Translations under genes and position numbers: made by a program | Notes under the pieces: model-generated | Seen by the model: the letters and a program-made list of their open reading frames with translations, nothing else | What the model was told of the DNA's origin: nothing | Databases searched by the model: none | Shown: positions 38,545 to 48,121 of the stretch, piece by piece | Position numbering within the stretch: the first letter of the stretch is position 1 | How the letters are laid out: every line of letters starts with the position of its first letter | Source: Rickettsia akari str. Hartford | GTDB lineage: Bacteria; Pseudomonadota; Alphaproteobacteria; Rickettsiales; Rickettsiaceae | Assembly: GCF_000018205.1 (NCBI RefSeq) | Contig: NC_009881.1 | Coordinates: forward strand, 620,001-684,000 | Length of the DNA stretch: 64,000 nucleotides | Direction: 5' to 3'

Positions 38545-41193
38545 TCACCCGTGTTTAATCTTAGCTTGCGCTGCGGCGATTCTTGCTATAGGGATACGGT
38601 ATGGAGAGCAAGAAACATATTTTAAATTCATTCTATGAAAAAATGCTATAGAAGCAGGGTTTCCTGCATGTTCCCCACAAGCTCCGAGTTTCAAATTAGC
38701 ATTACTGCTTTTCCCTCGTTTTATAGCAATTTCAATTAATTCTCCTACTCCTTCTTCATCTAGAGTAGTAAATGGATCGGATTCAAAAATCTTTTCTTCT
38801 AAATAATATGGAAGAAAAGATGCAATATCATCTCTAGAAATTCCATATGTAGTCTGAGTTAAATCATTAGTACCAAAACTAAAATAGTCAACTTCCTTAG
38901 CTATTTTCTTACTGTCGAGCGCTGCCCTTGGTAGTTCTATCATAGTACCAAGCGTAAAAGAAAATTTATATCTATAACGTTGTTCTAATTCCTCTATTAC
39001 CTCATAAATATCCATTTTAAGCTTTTTTATTTCACCTACATTGCTAATTAAAGGAATCATTAGTTCTAAGTTACATTCTATATGTTCTTTTTTATGTAGC
39101 TCAAACATAGCCGTAAAAACTGCTTCAATTTGCATTTTGTAAATTTCCGGTGAACATATACCAAGTCTACATCCACGGTGACCGAGCATAGGATTTACTT
39201 CATGCATAGCATGAAGACGTTGATTAATCATGGACAAAGGTAGATTTAAGCTGTTTGCCAAATCCTTTTTATCTTCTTCAGTAGTAGGTAAAAACTCATG
39301 TAACGGCGGATCAAGTAATCTAATATTTACCGGTTTATCTTTCATCACTCTGAATAAAGCTTTAAAATCCTCCGTTTGCAGAGGCAATAATTTCTGCACG
39401 GCAAGCTTTCTACGTTCTATATCAGGAGCAATAATCATTTCCCTTACTAAAGGAATTTTATTTTTATCAAAAAACATATGTTCGCTACGACACAAACCTA
39501 TACCTTGAGCCCCCAACTTTATAGATACTAAAGCATCGTTAACCGTTTCGGCATTTGCACGAACTTTTAAGCTACTAATTTCGTCTGCCCAATCTAAAAT
39601 TAACTTTGATTCCTCACTGAAAGTAGGTTGAATTAACGGCATTTCACCTAAGAAGATTTTACCGCTACCTCCATCAATCGTGATAATATCACCTTGTTTA
39701 ATAACTATATCACCTGCTGTTAATATTTGCTTTTTTTCATCTATAGATAAATTACTTGTACCGCACACACAAGGCTTCCCCATACCTCTTGCCACAACTG
39801 CGGCATGTGAAGTCATTCCGCCTCTAATAGTTACAATACCTGAAGAAACATGCATTCCGTTAATATCTTCGGGGCTTGTATCATGACGTACTAAAATTAC
39901 TTTATGATGATGAGATAATTTTTCAGCATCATAAGGCGAGAATACTGCAATACCAGTTGCAGCACCTGGAGACGCAGGAAGCCCGTCGGCAATAGAAGTA
40001 AACCCTTTACTGTAATCAATACTTGTATGCAATAATTGATTTAATGATTCCGGATCGATTCGCATTAAGGCTTGTTCTTTAGAAATAAGCTTTTCTTCTA
40101 CCATTTGTACGGCAATATTAATAGCAGCGATGGCTGTTCTTTTTGCAGTACGTGTTTGTAAGATATATAGCTTATTATTTTCTATAGTAAATTCTATATC
40201 CTGCACATCTAAGTAATGTTCTTCAAGCTTTCTCGCAATTTGTGATAATTCCTTAAACACTTCCGGCATCATTGCTTGCATAGAATTTGAACCATTGGCA
40301 ATAATAGGCATAGGTGTTCTAGTTCCAGATACTATGTCTTCACCTTGAGCATTTATTAAAAACTCTCCAAAGAGCTTTTTTTCTCCTGTAGCAGGTGATC
40401 TAGTAAAAGCAACTCCCGTAGCTGAAGTTTTACCTAAATTACCGAAAACCATTGCTTGGATATTAATAGCCGTACCGAAACACTCCGAAATATTATTGAT
40501 TTTTCTATATATAACCGCTCTATTACTCATCCAAGAATGCAGCACCGCTTTAATTGCCGATTCTAATTGTTCATAAGGATCATTAATTAGTTGCTTAGTA
40601 TACTTAATATGCAACCGTTTAAAATCTTCAATAATTTTTTCTAATAATTCTACGGTAATATCACTATCTTTATGAATATCGGCTTGAATCTTGTGCTTTT
40701 CATAAATTTGTTCAAATAGATCACTAGGTATAGATAATACCGTTGAACCATACATTTCTAGAAATCTTTTGTAACTATCAAGAGCAAATCGTTTATCACC
40801 ACAGGAATCCGCAAGAGCATTACACACTTCGTTATTCATGCCAAGATTAAGGATAGTATCCATCATTCCAGGCATTGAAATCGTAGAACCCGAACGAACC
40901 GATAATAATAGTGGATTGCTTGTGCTGCCGAAAATTTTACCGGTAGTTATTTCAAGTTTGGTGATAGCCTTTTTTAAGTCGTTTTGAAAATTTTTAGGAA
41001 AGTTATTATTGTGGGTATAAAAGTAATTACATAGATCCGTAGTTATTGTAAAACCATCAGGAATAGGGAGTTTTAGATTAGACATTTCAGCAAGACCGGC
41101 ACCTTTGTTACCAAGGACATTCTTCATGCTAGCGTTTCCGTCACTACCATTACTGCCAAAATAATAAATTAATTTTTTCATATCATATATCAA
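38545..41193 (-). CDS. ppdK: Pyruvate, phosphate dikinase
   Basis: An 882-residue enzyme interconverting pyruvate/ATP/Pi and PEP/AMP/PPi. The N-terminal ATP-grasp domain starts KLIYYFGSNGSDGNASMKNV with KGAGLAEMS and SVRSGSTISMPGMMDTILNL. The swivelling phosphohistidine domain has GGMTSHAAVVARGMGKPCVC. The C-terminal PEP/pyruvate barrel has GLCRSEHMFF, MLGHRGCRLGI, and the catalytic Cys in LGACGEHAGNPASIAFF. Length and all motifs are normal. In Rickettsia, which lack glycolysis, it likely links imported or mitochondrion-derived carbon to PEP. Confidence 0.96.
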   Translation of the reverse strand: MIYDMKKLIYYFGSNGSDGNASMKNVLGNKGAGLAEMSNLKLPIPDGFTITTDLCNYFYTHNNNFPKNFQNDLKKAITKLEITTGKIFGSTSNPLLLSVRSGSTISMPGMMDTILNLGMNNEVCNALADSCGDKRFALDSYKRFLEMYGSTVLSIPSDLFEQIYEKHKIQADIHKDSDITVELLEKIIEDFKRLHIKYTKQLINDPYEQLESAIKAVLHSWMSNRAVIYRKINNISECFGTAINIQAMVFGNLGKTSATGVAFTRSPATGEKKLFGEFLINAQGEDIVSGTRTPMPIIANGSNSMQAMMPEVFKELSQIARKLEEHYLDVQDIEFTIENNKLYILQTRTAKRTAIAAINIAVQMVEEKLISKEQALMRIDPESLNQLLHTSIDYSKGFTSIADGLPASPGAATGIAVFSPYDAEKLSHHHKVILVRHDTSPEDINGMHVSSGIVTIRGGMTSHAAVVARGMGKPCVCGTSNLSIDEKKQILTAGDIVIKQGDIITIDGGSGKIFLGEMPLIQPTFSEESKLILDWADEISSLKVRANAETVNDALVSIKLGAQGIGLCRSEHMFFDKNKIPLVREMIIAPDIERRKLAVQKLLPLQTEDFKALFRVMKDKPVNIRLLDPPLHEFLPTTEEDKKDLANSLNLPLSMINQRLHAMHEVNPMLGHRGCRLGICSPEIYKMQIEAVFTAMFELHKKEHIECNLELMIPLISNVGEIKKLKMDIYEVIEELEQRYRYKFSFTLGTMIELPRAALDSKKIAKEVDYFSFGTNDLTQTTYGISRDDIASFLPYYLEEKIFESDPFTTLDEEGVGELIEIAIKRGKSSNANLKLGACGEHAGNPASIAFFHRMNLKYVSCSPYRIPIARIAAAQAKIKHG

Positions 41194-41514
41194 AATTTGC
41201 TAACAATTTATGTGTTTAGAAGCATTAAACACATATTTATACAGTATGAAAACAATAGTAGCAATGTTAAATTTAAGAATATCGTTAATAAAATAGTTGA
41301 AATTTTAAATTTGTTATTATAATTTGTTATTATACTTATTAATTAAATTATATTCTGTGTACAAAAGTCAAATTTTCAAAAAGATATTATTAATTTTTGC
41401 TAAAAAATATCTCAAAATAGCAAATCAATTAGAAACCCTCACAGAACCTAATAGGTGCATTGAACTTCTTCTAAATGCTATTGACTAATTTAAGAAAATT
41501 GACCATAATTCTAA
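41194..41514. other. Intergenic region upstream of rnpB
   Basis: AT-rich. It must contain the promoters of ppdK (minus) and rnpB (plus). No ORF or repeat was recognised. Confidence 0.4.
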
Positions 41515-41905
41515 ACAGGTCGTGCAGTTGCGTGATGATATAGCAAAGCTGTAGATCACGAGGAAAGTCCGGACTCTATAGAGGTATGGTGCCGGTTAAC
41601 CTCCGGCAAAGTATTATTACTTTAGGGAAAGTACCACAGAAAATATACCGCTGAATTGTACGTAAGTACTCGGTAAGGGTGAAAAGGTACGGTAAGAGCG
41701 TACCGGTAAGTTGGTAACAAATTACGCATGGTAAACCCCACCAAGAGCAAGATCAAATAGGCATTACAGAACTTATCAAGTTCCCGGATTATCTCTAGCC
41801 GGCTTGTAATGCGGGTAGATCGCTTGAGGTAAACGGTAACGTTTATCCTAGATAAATAACTGCAATGAATTTATATTCATACAGAATCCGGCTTATAGAC
41901 CTTAT
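41515..41905 (+). ncRNA. rnpB: RNase P RNA
   Basis: The catalytic RNA of RNase P, which cuts tRNA 5' leaders. The conserved core is present in order: GAGGAAAGTCCGGACTC near 41560, AGGGTGAAAAGGTACGGTAAG (CR-II region) near 41677, GGTAAACCCCACCAAGAGCA near 41731, and the 3' conserved ACAGAATCCGGCTTATAGAC near 41881. The ends are set by the P1 pairing AGGTC (41517-41521) with GACCT (41898-41902). It is an A-type bacterial RNA of about 390 bases. Exact termini are uncertain by a few bases. Confidence 0.95.
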
Positions 41906-41927
41906 TGTCATACCGTATCCGTATGTC

Positions 41928-41955
41928 ATTCCTGCTTTCGCATGAATGACATACG
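41928..41955. repeat. Short type B palindrome after rnpB
   Basis: GTATGTCATTCCTGCTTTCG followed by CATGAATGACATAC: a compact copy with almost no loop between its arms. It could act as the rnpB 3' hairpin. Confidence 0.6.
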
Positions 41956-42027
41956 AAGTGTTAGTACACCATATGGCAATATGACGAGACCCCGGAATGA
42001 CCTGGAACTTACTATGACACAAATTTA

Positions 42028-42696
42028 ATGAAAAAGTTATATTATTATCCTATTTGCCCTCTTTCAAGACAAGCTCGTGTCTTCTTAAAAGAATTAGATA
42101 TAGAATTTACTACGATTAAAGAAGATTATTGGCAATTCAATAAAGGTTTCTTAAAAATAAATCCTGCTGGAACATTGCCTATTTTAAAAGAACCATACGG
42201 CTTATTTGTGGTAGGTATTTATCCTTTTATTGAATATCTGAATAGCAAATATCCGAATTTTAATTTTTTAGATGAAAATATTGATATTTGTTGCGAAATG
42301 AGACGATTATTCTTTTGGTTTAACGATAAATTTTATCGTGAAGTTACTAAGATTATTATCGATGAAAAAGTTATAAGATCAATTGCTAAAATGAGCAGCC
42401 CACGAACCGAGTTTTTACGTGCTGCAAAAAATAATTTAAATTATCACTTAGAATATATAACTTCTTTACTCGAAAAAAGAAGTTATCTCGTATCGGATTC
42501 ACTAACTATTGCCGATATTGCCGCAAGCTGTCACTTATCGGTACTTGATTATTTCGGTGAGATTTATTGGGATAAATGGACACTTATCAAACATTGGTAT
42601 TCACTAATTAAATCAAGACCGACTTTTAGGTTATTATTACAAGATAGAATACCAGGCTTTACCCCTCCGAGCTATTATACAGATTTAGATTTTTGA
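42028..42696 (+). CDS. SspA/glutathione-S-transferase-like protein
   Basis: A 222-residue protein with an N-terminal thioredoxin-fold (YYYPICPLSRQARVFLKELD, IEFTTIKEDYW) and an all-helical C-terminal GST domain (LVSDSLTIADIAASCHLSVL). It lacks an obvious catalytic Tyr/Ser of detoxifying GSTs; CPLS sits where other members have the active-site CPxS. Related to stringent starvation protein A, which binds RNA polymerase, or to a glutathione transferase. It converges with the next gene, overlapping 38 bases at the 3' ends. Confidence 0.75.
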   Translation: MKKLYYYPICPLSRQARVFLKELDIEFTTIKEDYWQFNKGFLKINPAGTLPILKEPYGLFVVGIYPFIEYLNSKYPNFNFLDENIDICCEMRRLFFWFNDKFYREVTKIIIDEKVIRSIAKMSSPRTEFLRAAKNNLNYHLEYITSLLEKRSYLVSDSLTIADIAASCHLSVLDYFGEIYWDKWTLIKHWYSLIKSRPTFRLLLQDRIPGFTPPSYYTDLDF

Positions 42697-43408
42697 ATAT
42701 ATAATTTAATAATTTGATTCTTTCCGTATCATGAGCTTTAAGTATTTTACGAATATTATTAAGAGATTGATTTTTTATGAGTGCAGGCTTATATTCAAGA
42801 TGAACTCCACTTAAAATAGCTGTTCCGTCGCCGTAGGTACATTTTATTATTGCAGGTTTATTATCTTCATAACTTGCTATTATTTCAGTATCTTTAGTAT
42901 TTTCTGCATCAACAAAATATCCACCACCATTATAAAAAGCATAACAATCCTTAATATTTAAATTAAGCGTTGGATTTATTTTAAGGTAAGCGGCCCTTGC
43001 TCCTTTATTTGAACTATAGTAGTAAGGAGCAAGCAATGGCCCTCTAACCGTTCCATTGAAAATCCTTAATTCTCTTTCACCTATAATCTCTATATTTGTT
43101 CCTTTAGCAAATGCTAAATAATTGCCGCTATAATAACTACCCGCACATATTCCAAGAAAATTACCGCCATTTTTTAAATAATTTTTTATATTATCATTTC
43201 CTTTACCTTGCAATTTTTGTACATAGTATAAATCTCTTCCACCGAGTAAAATAAGTAATAAGGTGTTTTGAAAACACTTTTCCTCTATAATGTCTTGTGC
43301 AGTAATATAATCTACCTTATACTTTGGAGCATAAAGTTTTAAGGTGTGCACGCAATGCTTAATACTTTCTTTTGAAACTCCTAAATCATTATAAATTTTT
43401 ATTTTCAT
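42659..43408 (-). CDS. BPL_N-domain (class I amidotransferase-like) protein
   Basis: A 249-residue protein with the fold of biotin-protein-ligase N-terminal (BPL_N) proteins related to class I glutamine amidotransferases. Signature parts are IKIYNDLGVSKESIKHCVHT, LLILLGGRDLYYV, YLKNGGNFLGICAGSYYSG (nucleophile-elbow Cys in GICAGSY), GTVRGPLLAPYYY and GDGTAILSGVHLEY. It lies back to back with bioY, with 75 bases between the two starts. That hints at a biotin-related role, but the chemistry of these stand-alone proteins is not settled. Confidence 0.82.
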   Translation of the reverse strand: MKIKIYNDLGVSKESIKHCVHTLKLYAPKYKVDYITAQDIIEEKCFQNTLLLILLGGRDLYYVQKLQGKGNDNIKNYLKNGGNFLGICAGSYYSGNYLAFAKGTNIEIIGERELRIFNGTVRGPLLAPYYYSSNKGARAAYLKINPTLNLNIKDCYAFYNGGGYFVDAENTKDTEIIASYEDNKPAIIKCTYGDGTAILSGVHLEYKPALIKNQSLNNIRKILKAHDTERIKLLNYIFKNLNLYNSSEG

Positions 43409-43483
43409 TTTTATATTATTGACAAGAACATTATATAATTCTATTTAGTGTAATTACTTAAAAATAAATTATGAGGTAATTTT

Positions 43484-44026
43484 ATGCAACTTAATTCAAT
43501 ATCGTTACCGTTAACCAAAAGGCAAGCAATAGAAATAGTTTTAGGAGTGGCATTACTTACTATTTGTTCACAAATATTAATACCGTTTAAGCCTGTTCCC
43601 ATAACATTACAAACTGTTGCAGTACTATTTATCGGGCTTACTTATAATAGGGTCAGCGGTACTCTAGCAATATTATCTTTTGTGACGCTAGGAGCTGCAG
43701 GTGTGCCGATATTTGGTGAATTTTCTAGCGGGTTACCAATATTATTAGGTATTACCAGTGGATATCTAGCAGGTTTCATAGTTGCCGTATATATTATGGC
43801 TAGCTTAAAAGATAAAATTTTTACTTCTAATAAATTGTTAAACCAAATTACTTTATGCTTAATCGGTAATATGATTATTATGGGTTTAGGCTGGCTATGG
43901 TTATCCAAATTTTTAGGATTAAAAGAAGCATTTTATAGTGGTGTACTATTTTTTATAATACCCGGAATAATTAAATCAGGCTTATTAATCGGACTTATCA
44001 ATGTGGTACAACCAAAAACTCGATGA
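43484..44026 (+). CDS. bioY: Biotin transporter BioY
   Basis: A 180-residue S-component of an ECF-type biotin importer with about six transmembrane helices. Recognised by QILIPFKPVPITLQTVAVLF, the substrate loop PILLGITSGYLAGFIVAVYI and LCLIGNMIIMGLGWLWLSKF. Biotin synthesis genes are not seen in the window; uptake here plus BirA at 48122 would supply biotin carboxylases. A GAGGT precedes the ATG. Divergent from the BPL_N gene. Confidence 0.93.
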   Translation: MQLNSISLPLTKRQAIEIVLGVALLTICSQILIPFKPVPITLQTVAVLFIGLTYNRVSGTLAILSFVTLGAAGVPIFGEFSSGLPILLGITSGYLAGFIVAVYIMASLKDKIFTSNKLLNQITLCLIGNMIIMGLGWLWLSKFLGLKEAFYSGVLFFIIPGIIKSGLLIGLINVVQPKTR

Positions 44027-44051
44027 ACTTCTGTATTGCCTAAAAATTTTG

Positions 44052-44213
44052 ATGTCATTCACGCGGAAGCGGGAATCCAGGAACATTTAGTATCATACCG
44101 CGACTTGATCACGGTATCCAGTCTTTGTTAATTTTTTGCTGTGTACCACGTGGTCAAGCAACGGGGTAACATAGTATGTTTTACTGGGTTCTCGCTGCCG
44201 CAGGAATGATATC
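44052..44213. repeat. Type B element with a type C element nested inside
   Basis: Outer arms GATGTCATTCACGCGGAAGC (44052) and TCGCTGCCGCAGGAATGATA (to 44212). Inner element about 44091-44171: ATACCGCGACTTGATCACGG, paired with GTACCACGTGGTCAAGCAAC. The inner one interrupts the loop of the outer one. Confidence 0.7.
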
Positions 44214-44259
44214 AAGTATTGATATATAACTCTATCATTCATGCAAAAAATCAATAACA

Positions 44260-45549
44260 ATGCTAATTCCGCATTTTCCGGTGCCGACCTGGAAAAATAA
44301 TATTAAATATGATCTTGAAAATATAGCAAGCCTTTTAAAAGCCTTAGGTAACCCTCATTTAAGGCTTCCTCCCGTCATACATATAGCAGGTACCAACGGT
44401 AAAGGTTCAAGCAGTGCTATGCTTAAAAGCATCTTTACGATTGCCGGTTATAAAGTACATTGCTATACATCTCCTCATTTATTCGAATTTAATGAACGAA
44501 TCGTAGTAGCAGGTGAAAAAATCTCGGATAATGAATTATGGCAAGTTTGTGAAGAGGTGAGGGTAGCAAGCGAAAAATTTAATATCGAACCTAGCTTCTT
44601 TGAAGGTACTACGGCAGCAGCATTTGTAGCATTTGAGAAAACAAGAGCCGATATATTAATTTTAGAGACGGGACTAGGCGGTCGGTTAGACGCAACAAAT
44701 ATAGTAGAACGACCGTTAATTACTTTAATTACACCTATTTCATATGATCATATGAATGTGCTTGGGTCAACATTACCACTAATAGCAGTTGAGAAATCCG
44801 GTATTATGAAATCTTGCGTTCCTTGCGTTATAAGTATACAAGCTTTAGCAGTTTATGAAACATTATTTGCAAAAGCTGAAGAGCTAGATGTACCTACTTT
44901 TTGTTATGAATATGATTTCAGTATTAAAAAGGCGGAGAACGGATTTATTTATTCATCACGAAATTTTAGTTATGAATTTCCTACTCCTTCACTGCTTGGT
45001 GATCATCAATTAATAAATGCTGCAAGCGTTATTGCTTTAATAAGTTTGATAAATAAACAATTTAATATTAGCAACGACATTATCTCTAAAGGACTGCAAA
45101 ATACTATTTGGCGGGCTAGAATCGAAAAAATAGAACCGACAAAATATTCCAGATTAATAGGTGATAATGTTCAAATTTGGGTAGACACAGCTCATAATAA
45201 TAGTGGGGCTCAAGTTTTTGCAAATTGGATTCGTGATAACTTAAAATCACCGATATATTTAATACTCGGTATGACTAAAAATAGGAATATCAAGGAGTTT
45301 TGCTCCTACTTTAAGGATTTGACAATTAAAGGTTACGGTGTTAAAGTTTTATCCGAACCGCTAAGCCATAGTGCAGAAACAATAAATTTGGAAGGCAGAA
45401 AGAGCGGTATTGATTTTAGCGCAAGCGACTCACTCGAAGATGCGATTAGTGATATAAAGAAGATAAACGGTGATAATAAAGCAAATATTATAATAACCGG
45501 ATCGCTTTATCTAGCTTCCGATTTTTATAAATTGCTGTCTACTCGATGA
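44260..45549 (+). CDS. folC: Folylpolyglutamate synthase/dihydrofolate synthase FolC
   Basis: A 429-residue Mur-ligase-family enzyme that adds glutamates to (dihydro)folates. The P-loop [15 protein letters not shown] is at about 41-55, followed by [41 protein letters not shown] and VEKSGIMK; the C-terminal domain has VWVDTAHN-type sequence ([17 protein letters not shown]). Functional partner of folD. The stop is followed at once by repeat X sequence. Confidence 0.94.
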   Translation: MLIPHFPVPTWKNNIKYDLENIASLLKALGNPHLRLPPVIHIAGTNGKGSSSAMLKSIFTIAGYKVHCYTSPHLFEFNERIVVAGEKISDNELWQVCEEVRVASEKFNIEPSFFEGTTAAAFVAFEKTRADILILETGLGGRLDATNIVERPLITLITPISYDHMNVLGSTLPLIAVEKSGIMKSCVPCVISIQALAVYETLFAKAEELDVPTFCYEYDFSIKKAENGFIYSSRNFSYEFPTPSLLGDHQLINAASVIALISLINKQFNISNDIISKGLQNTIWRARIEKIEPTKYSRLIGDNVQIWVDTAHNNSGAQVFANWIRDNLKSPIYLILGMTKNRNIKEFCSYFKDLTIKGYGVKVLSEPLSHSAETINLEGRKSGIDFSASDSLEDAISDIKKINGDNKANIIITGSLYLASDFYKLLSTR

Positions 45550-45690
45550 ACTGTAAAAATTGGCTACATCGTGCTACAAGAGCGATGGTGCTCACCGATT
45601 CTTATACGCTCCACTCCTCGTCTTGTGAACTCCTTGCTCTTTTTACAGTTGATCTTCGTATACCCGAGACAACAACAAACCTAAAACCCT
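45546..45690. repeat. Dispersed repeat X (copy 3)
   Basis: AAATTGGCTACATCGTGCTA, TTATACGCTCCACTCCTCG and CTCCTTGCTCTTTTTACAGT match the copy at 5340-5495. It begins in the last codons of folC and gives sodB an apparent 54-codon upstream extension that is not part of the protein. Confidence 0.65.
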
Positions 45691-45707
45691 ATCTAGGAGA
45701 AAATAAC

Positions 45708-46337
45708 ATGACATATTGCAACAAATCTAATCAAACCTCATATCCTTTTATCTTACCTGATTTACCTTATGACAAAGAGAGTTTTAAACCACATTTTACT
45801 CCCGAGACTTTTGATTATCATTATGGTAAACATCATAATGCTTATGTACAAAATCTAAATAACTTACTCAAAGATAAAGAAGAATTACAAAAAAAAGATT
45901 TAGAAAAAATAATATACTGGTCGTCTCAAAACTCAAATGCAGCTATTTTTAATAACGCAGCCCAAATATGGAATCATACTTTTTTTTGGCATTCAATAAA
46001 GCCGCATGGCGGAGGTAAGCCAAATGGTAAAATATTAGAACAGATTAATAAAGATTTCGGTAGTTTTGAAGGATTTTGCGAGCAGTTTAAGCAAGAAGCA
46101 GTGGGGCAGTTCGGTAGCGGCTGGGCATGGCTGGTATATCACGATAATAGGCTACAAATTATAAAAACTGCTAATGCCGGCACACCTATAGCAAACGGTA
46201 TGAAGCCGCTTCTTGCATGTGATGTATGGGAACATGCTTATTATATTGATTATCGTAACAAAAGACCTGATTATGTGGACATATTTATTAAGCATATGAT
46301 TAACTGGCAGTTTGTAGAAGATAACTTAATGAAGTAA
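45708..46337 (+). CDS. sodB: Iron superoxide dismutase
   Basis: A 209-residue cytosolic Fe-type superoxide dismutase. The four metal ligands are His in [14 protein letters not shown], His in QIWNHTFFW, and Asp and His in [27 protein letters not shown] with Gln two before Trp and GSGWAWLV support iron over manganese. The ATG at 45708 follows TAGGAGA by seven bases, a good SD. The open frame extends upstream to 45546 only because repeat X is free of stops. Confidence 0.95.
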   Translation: MTYCNKSNQTSYPFILPDLPYDKESFKPHFTPETFDYHYGKHHNAYVQNLNNLLKDKEELQKKDLEKIIYWSSQNSNAAIFNNAAQIWNHTFFWHSIKPHGGGKPNGKILEQINKDFGSFEGFCEQFKQEAVGQFGSGWAWLVYHDNRLQIIKTANAGTPIANGMKPLLACDVWEHAYYIDYRNKRPDYVDIFIKHMINWQFVEDNLMK

Positions 46338-46384
46338 AATTATGCATTTAGAGGATAATTAAATAGACTCAAGAAACTCTTATC

Positions 46385-47986
46385 GCATATATAGCCTTTA
46401 GTGTATGTGGAGCTAAGTGAGCAATATATTCCGGAACTTATGAGGCAGCAAAAAAACCAATATTTTAGATAATGTCAAGGCGGTAGCAGGTTCTTCCGCC
46501 GGTGCTGTAACTGTAGCATTGGTAGCTCTCGGAACATCACCTGAGCGATTTGCAGAAATGTCTAAAAATACACATCTGCAAACTTTGCTTGGGACAAAAT
46601 AGTTTTCTGCGGGTATAGTACAGTTAAATAAAGATGGTAAATCTTTATATGATATATTAGAAATTGTTATTAAAGAAAATATAGGAAATTTTTTATAGAG
46701 ATCAGATATAATAAATGTTAAAGATGATAGATCTCTTGATGAATTAAGAGAATGATACAACCAAAAAGACGGTAAAATATATTTTAAAGATGTAGCGTTA
46801 CTGCGACAATACGATCCAGTGCAGTATAAGGATTTAGTAATTACATCAACGCAGAAAGAGACAAGTGAACTAACTATGTTCAATAGCTTTGATACGCCAA
46901 ATCTTGACATTGCTTTAGCTTGCCGTGCTTTTGCTCCTATACCACTTGTTTTTGAGCCGGTAGAAATTGACGGTAAAAAATATGTAGACGGTGGATATAG
47001 AGATAATGTACCGACCAAATATTTTAAAGACAATGGACCGGAATTGGATACAAAAGAAGTAACTGATAATATGAAGGAAATTACCTTAGCTAAAAAGCAA
47101 TGTTGAACTCTAGCTATGGCTTTTGGCACAGGTATGGAAGCTAATGCAAATATTGCGATATATAGTGCAAAAAAATTTGAAAGCCCACGTAATATCGTAA
47201 AGTTTTTAGCTGATGTATTATTTAAGACTCTTGCAAAAGTATGAGGAAAATTTAAATATACCGAAACTCTAAGAGGAATTAATGAGCAGTTACATGACAA
47301 TGCTTTAAACATTGTTGTTTTAGATACTACCGGAATAGATACTTTGACTTTCAAAGATGCACAAAAATATTCTGATTATTTGCATATTAAAGGATATTGT
47401 CAAACTAGAGAACATTTGAATAATCATGACCTTGGCAAAGAAGCAGATAAAACATTTGAACATCAAAAATTTCTACTAAATGTTTATGAAGTTTATGATA
47501 ATAAAAATCTACATAAAACTTTTGGAACCAAATTATTAGAAATGTTTATTCCGTCAACAAAAATAATAATACTTCTAAATGGCAAGAAGGAGTTATTGAA
47601 AATCATGATGATAAAGCAAAAATGTTATTATCATTTTGTAAAACTGAAGCATTAAATGAAAAGCTTAAAGAATATGTAATTATTGCTGCAACTAGTCATA
47701 ATAATACACTAAAACCGATACAAACTCATTGAAAGCGTTGCTGCATAACTTAAACGATCCCGCTACTTCAAGTAAAATAAAAGATAGTTTTATTGAAGTA
47801 CTTGGAATAGATAAAAATAAAGATGTACTATTTGATAAAACTAAAACCTTTGATGAAAATATTACTAAGTTTGAATTTACTCAACAAGATTTAGAAAGCT
47901 TTATAACTAAAAGTAAAAGCGAAGCACCGAAAATTCAAAGCAAACATAGTAATACTGTGGCTAGAAGTAATGCAAGTATGGGATAA
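46385..47986 (+). pseudogene. Patatin-like phospholipase A, decayed
   Basis: The N-terminal glycine loop is readable as AFSVCGAK, stop, AIYSGTYEAAKK, then after a frameshift DNVKAVAGSSAGAVTVALVA with the nucleophile Ser in GSSAG. YVDGGYRDNVPTKYF carries the DGG catalytic Asp (about 46985). SFDTPNLDIALACRAFAPIP lies between them. Stops interrupt at about 46600, 46696, 46755, 47103 and 47242, and there are further shifts to 47730, then a last open tail to 47986. Rickettsial patatins (Pat1/Pat2) are secreted phospholipases A2; which paralogue this was cannot be told by eye. A 313-codon open frame on the opposite strand (46413-47354) is a shadow. Confidence 0.85.
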
Positions 47987-47990
47987 TTAT

Positions 47991-48115
47991 TGCCATTGCG
48001 AGGAGCAAAGCGACGTAGCAATCCAGACAAAATAATAAAAATTTCTGTAAATCAGAATTTTTCACTGGATTGCTTTGTCGAATTACTGTGTAATTCTTCT
48101 TGCAATAACGATGAC
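47991..48115. repeat. Type A palindromic element upstream of birA
   Basis: Left arm CATTGCGAGGAGCAAAGCGA with GTAGCAATCC, inner stem AAAATTTCTGTAAATCAGAA, right arm ACTGGATTGCTTTGTCGAAT and TTGCAATAACGATGA. Ends 6 bases before the birA ATG. Confidence 0.8.
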
Positions 48116-48121
48116 TAAAAA

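Noticed and set aside
45546..45707. Possible N-terminal extension of SodB
   Set aside because: It is repeat X sequence; the ATG at 45708 has a good SD and gives the family length.
46413..47354. 313-codon open frame on the minus strand
   Set aside because: It is antisense to the decayed patatin gene, whose motifs are clear on the plus strand; its composition (Ser/Leu/Phe-rich) is that of a shadow.
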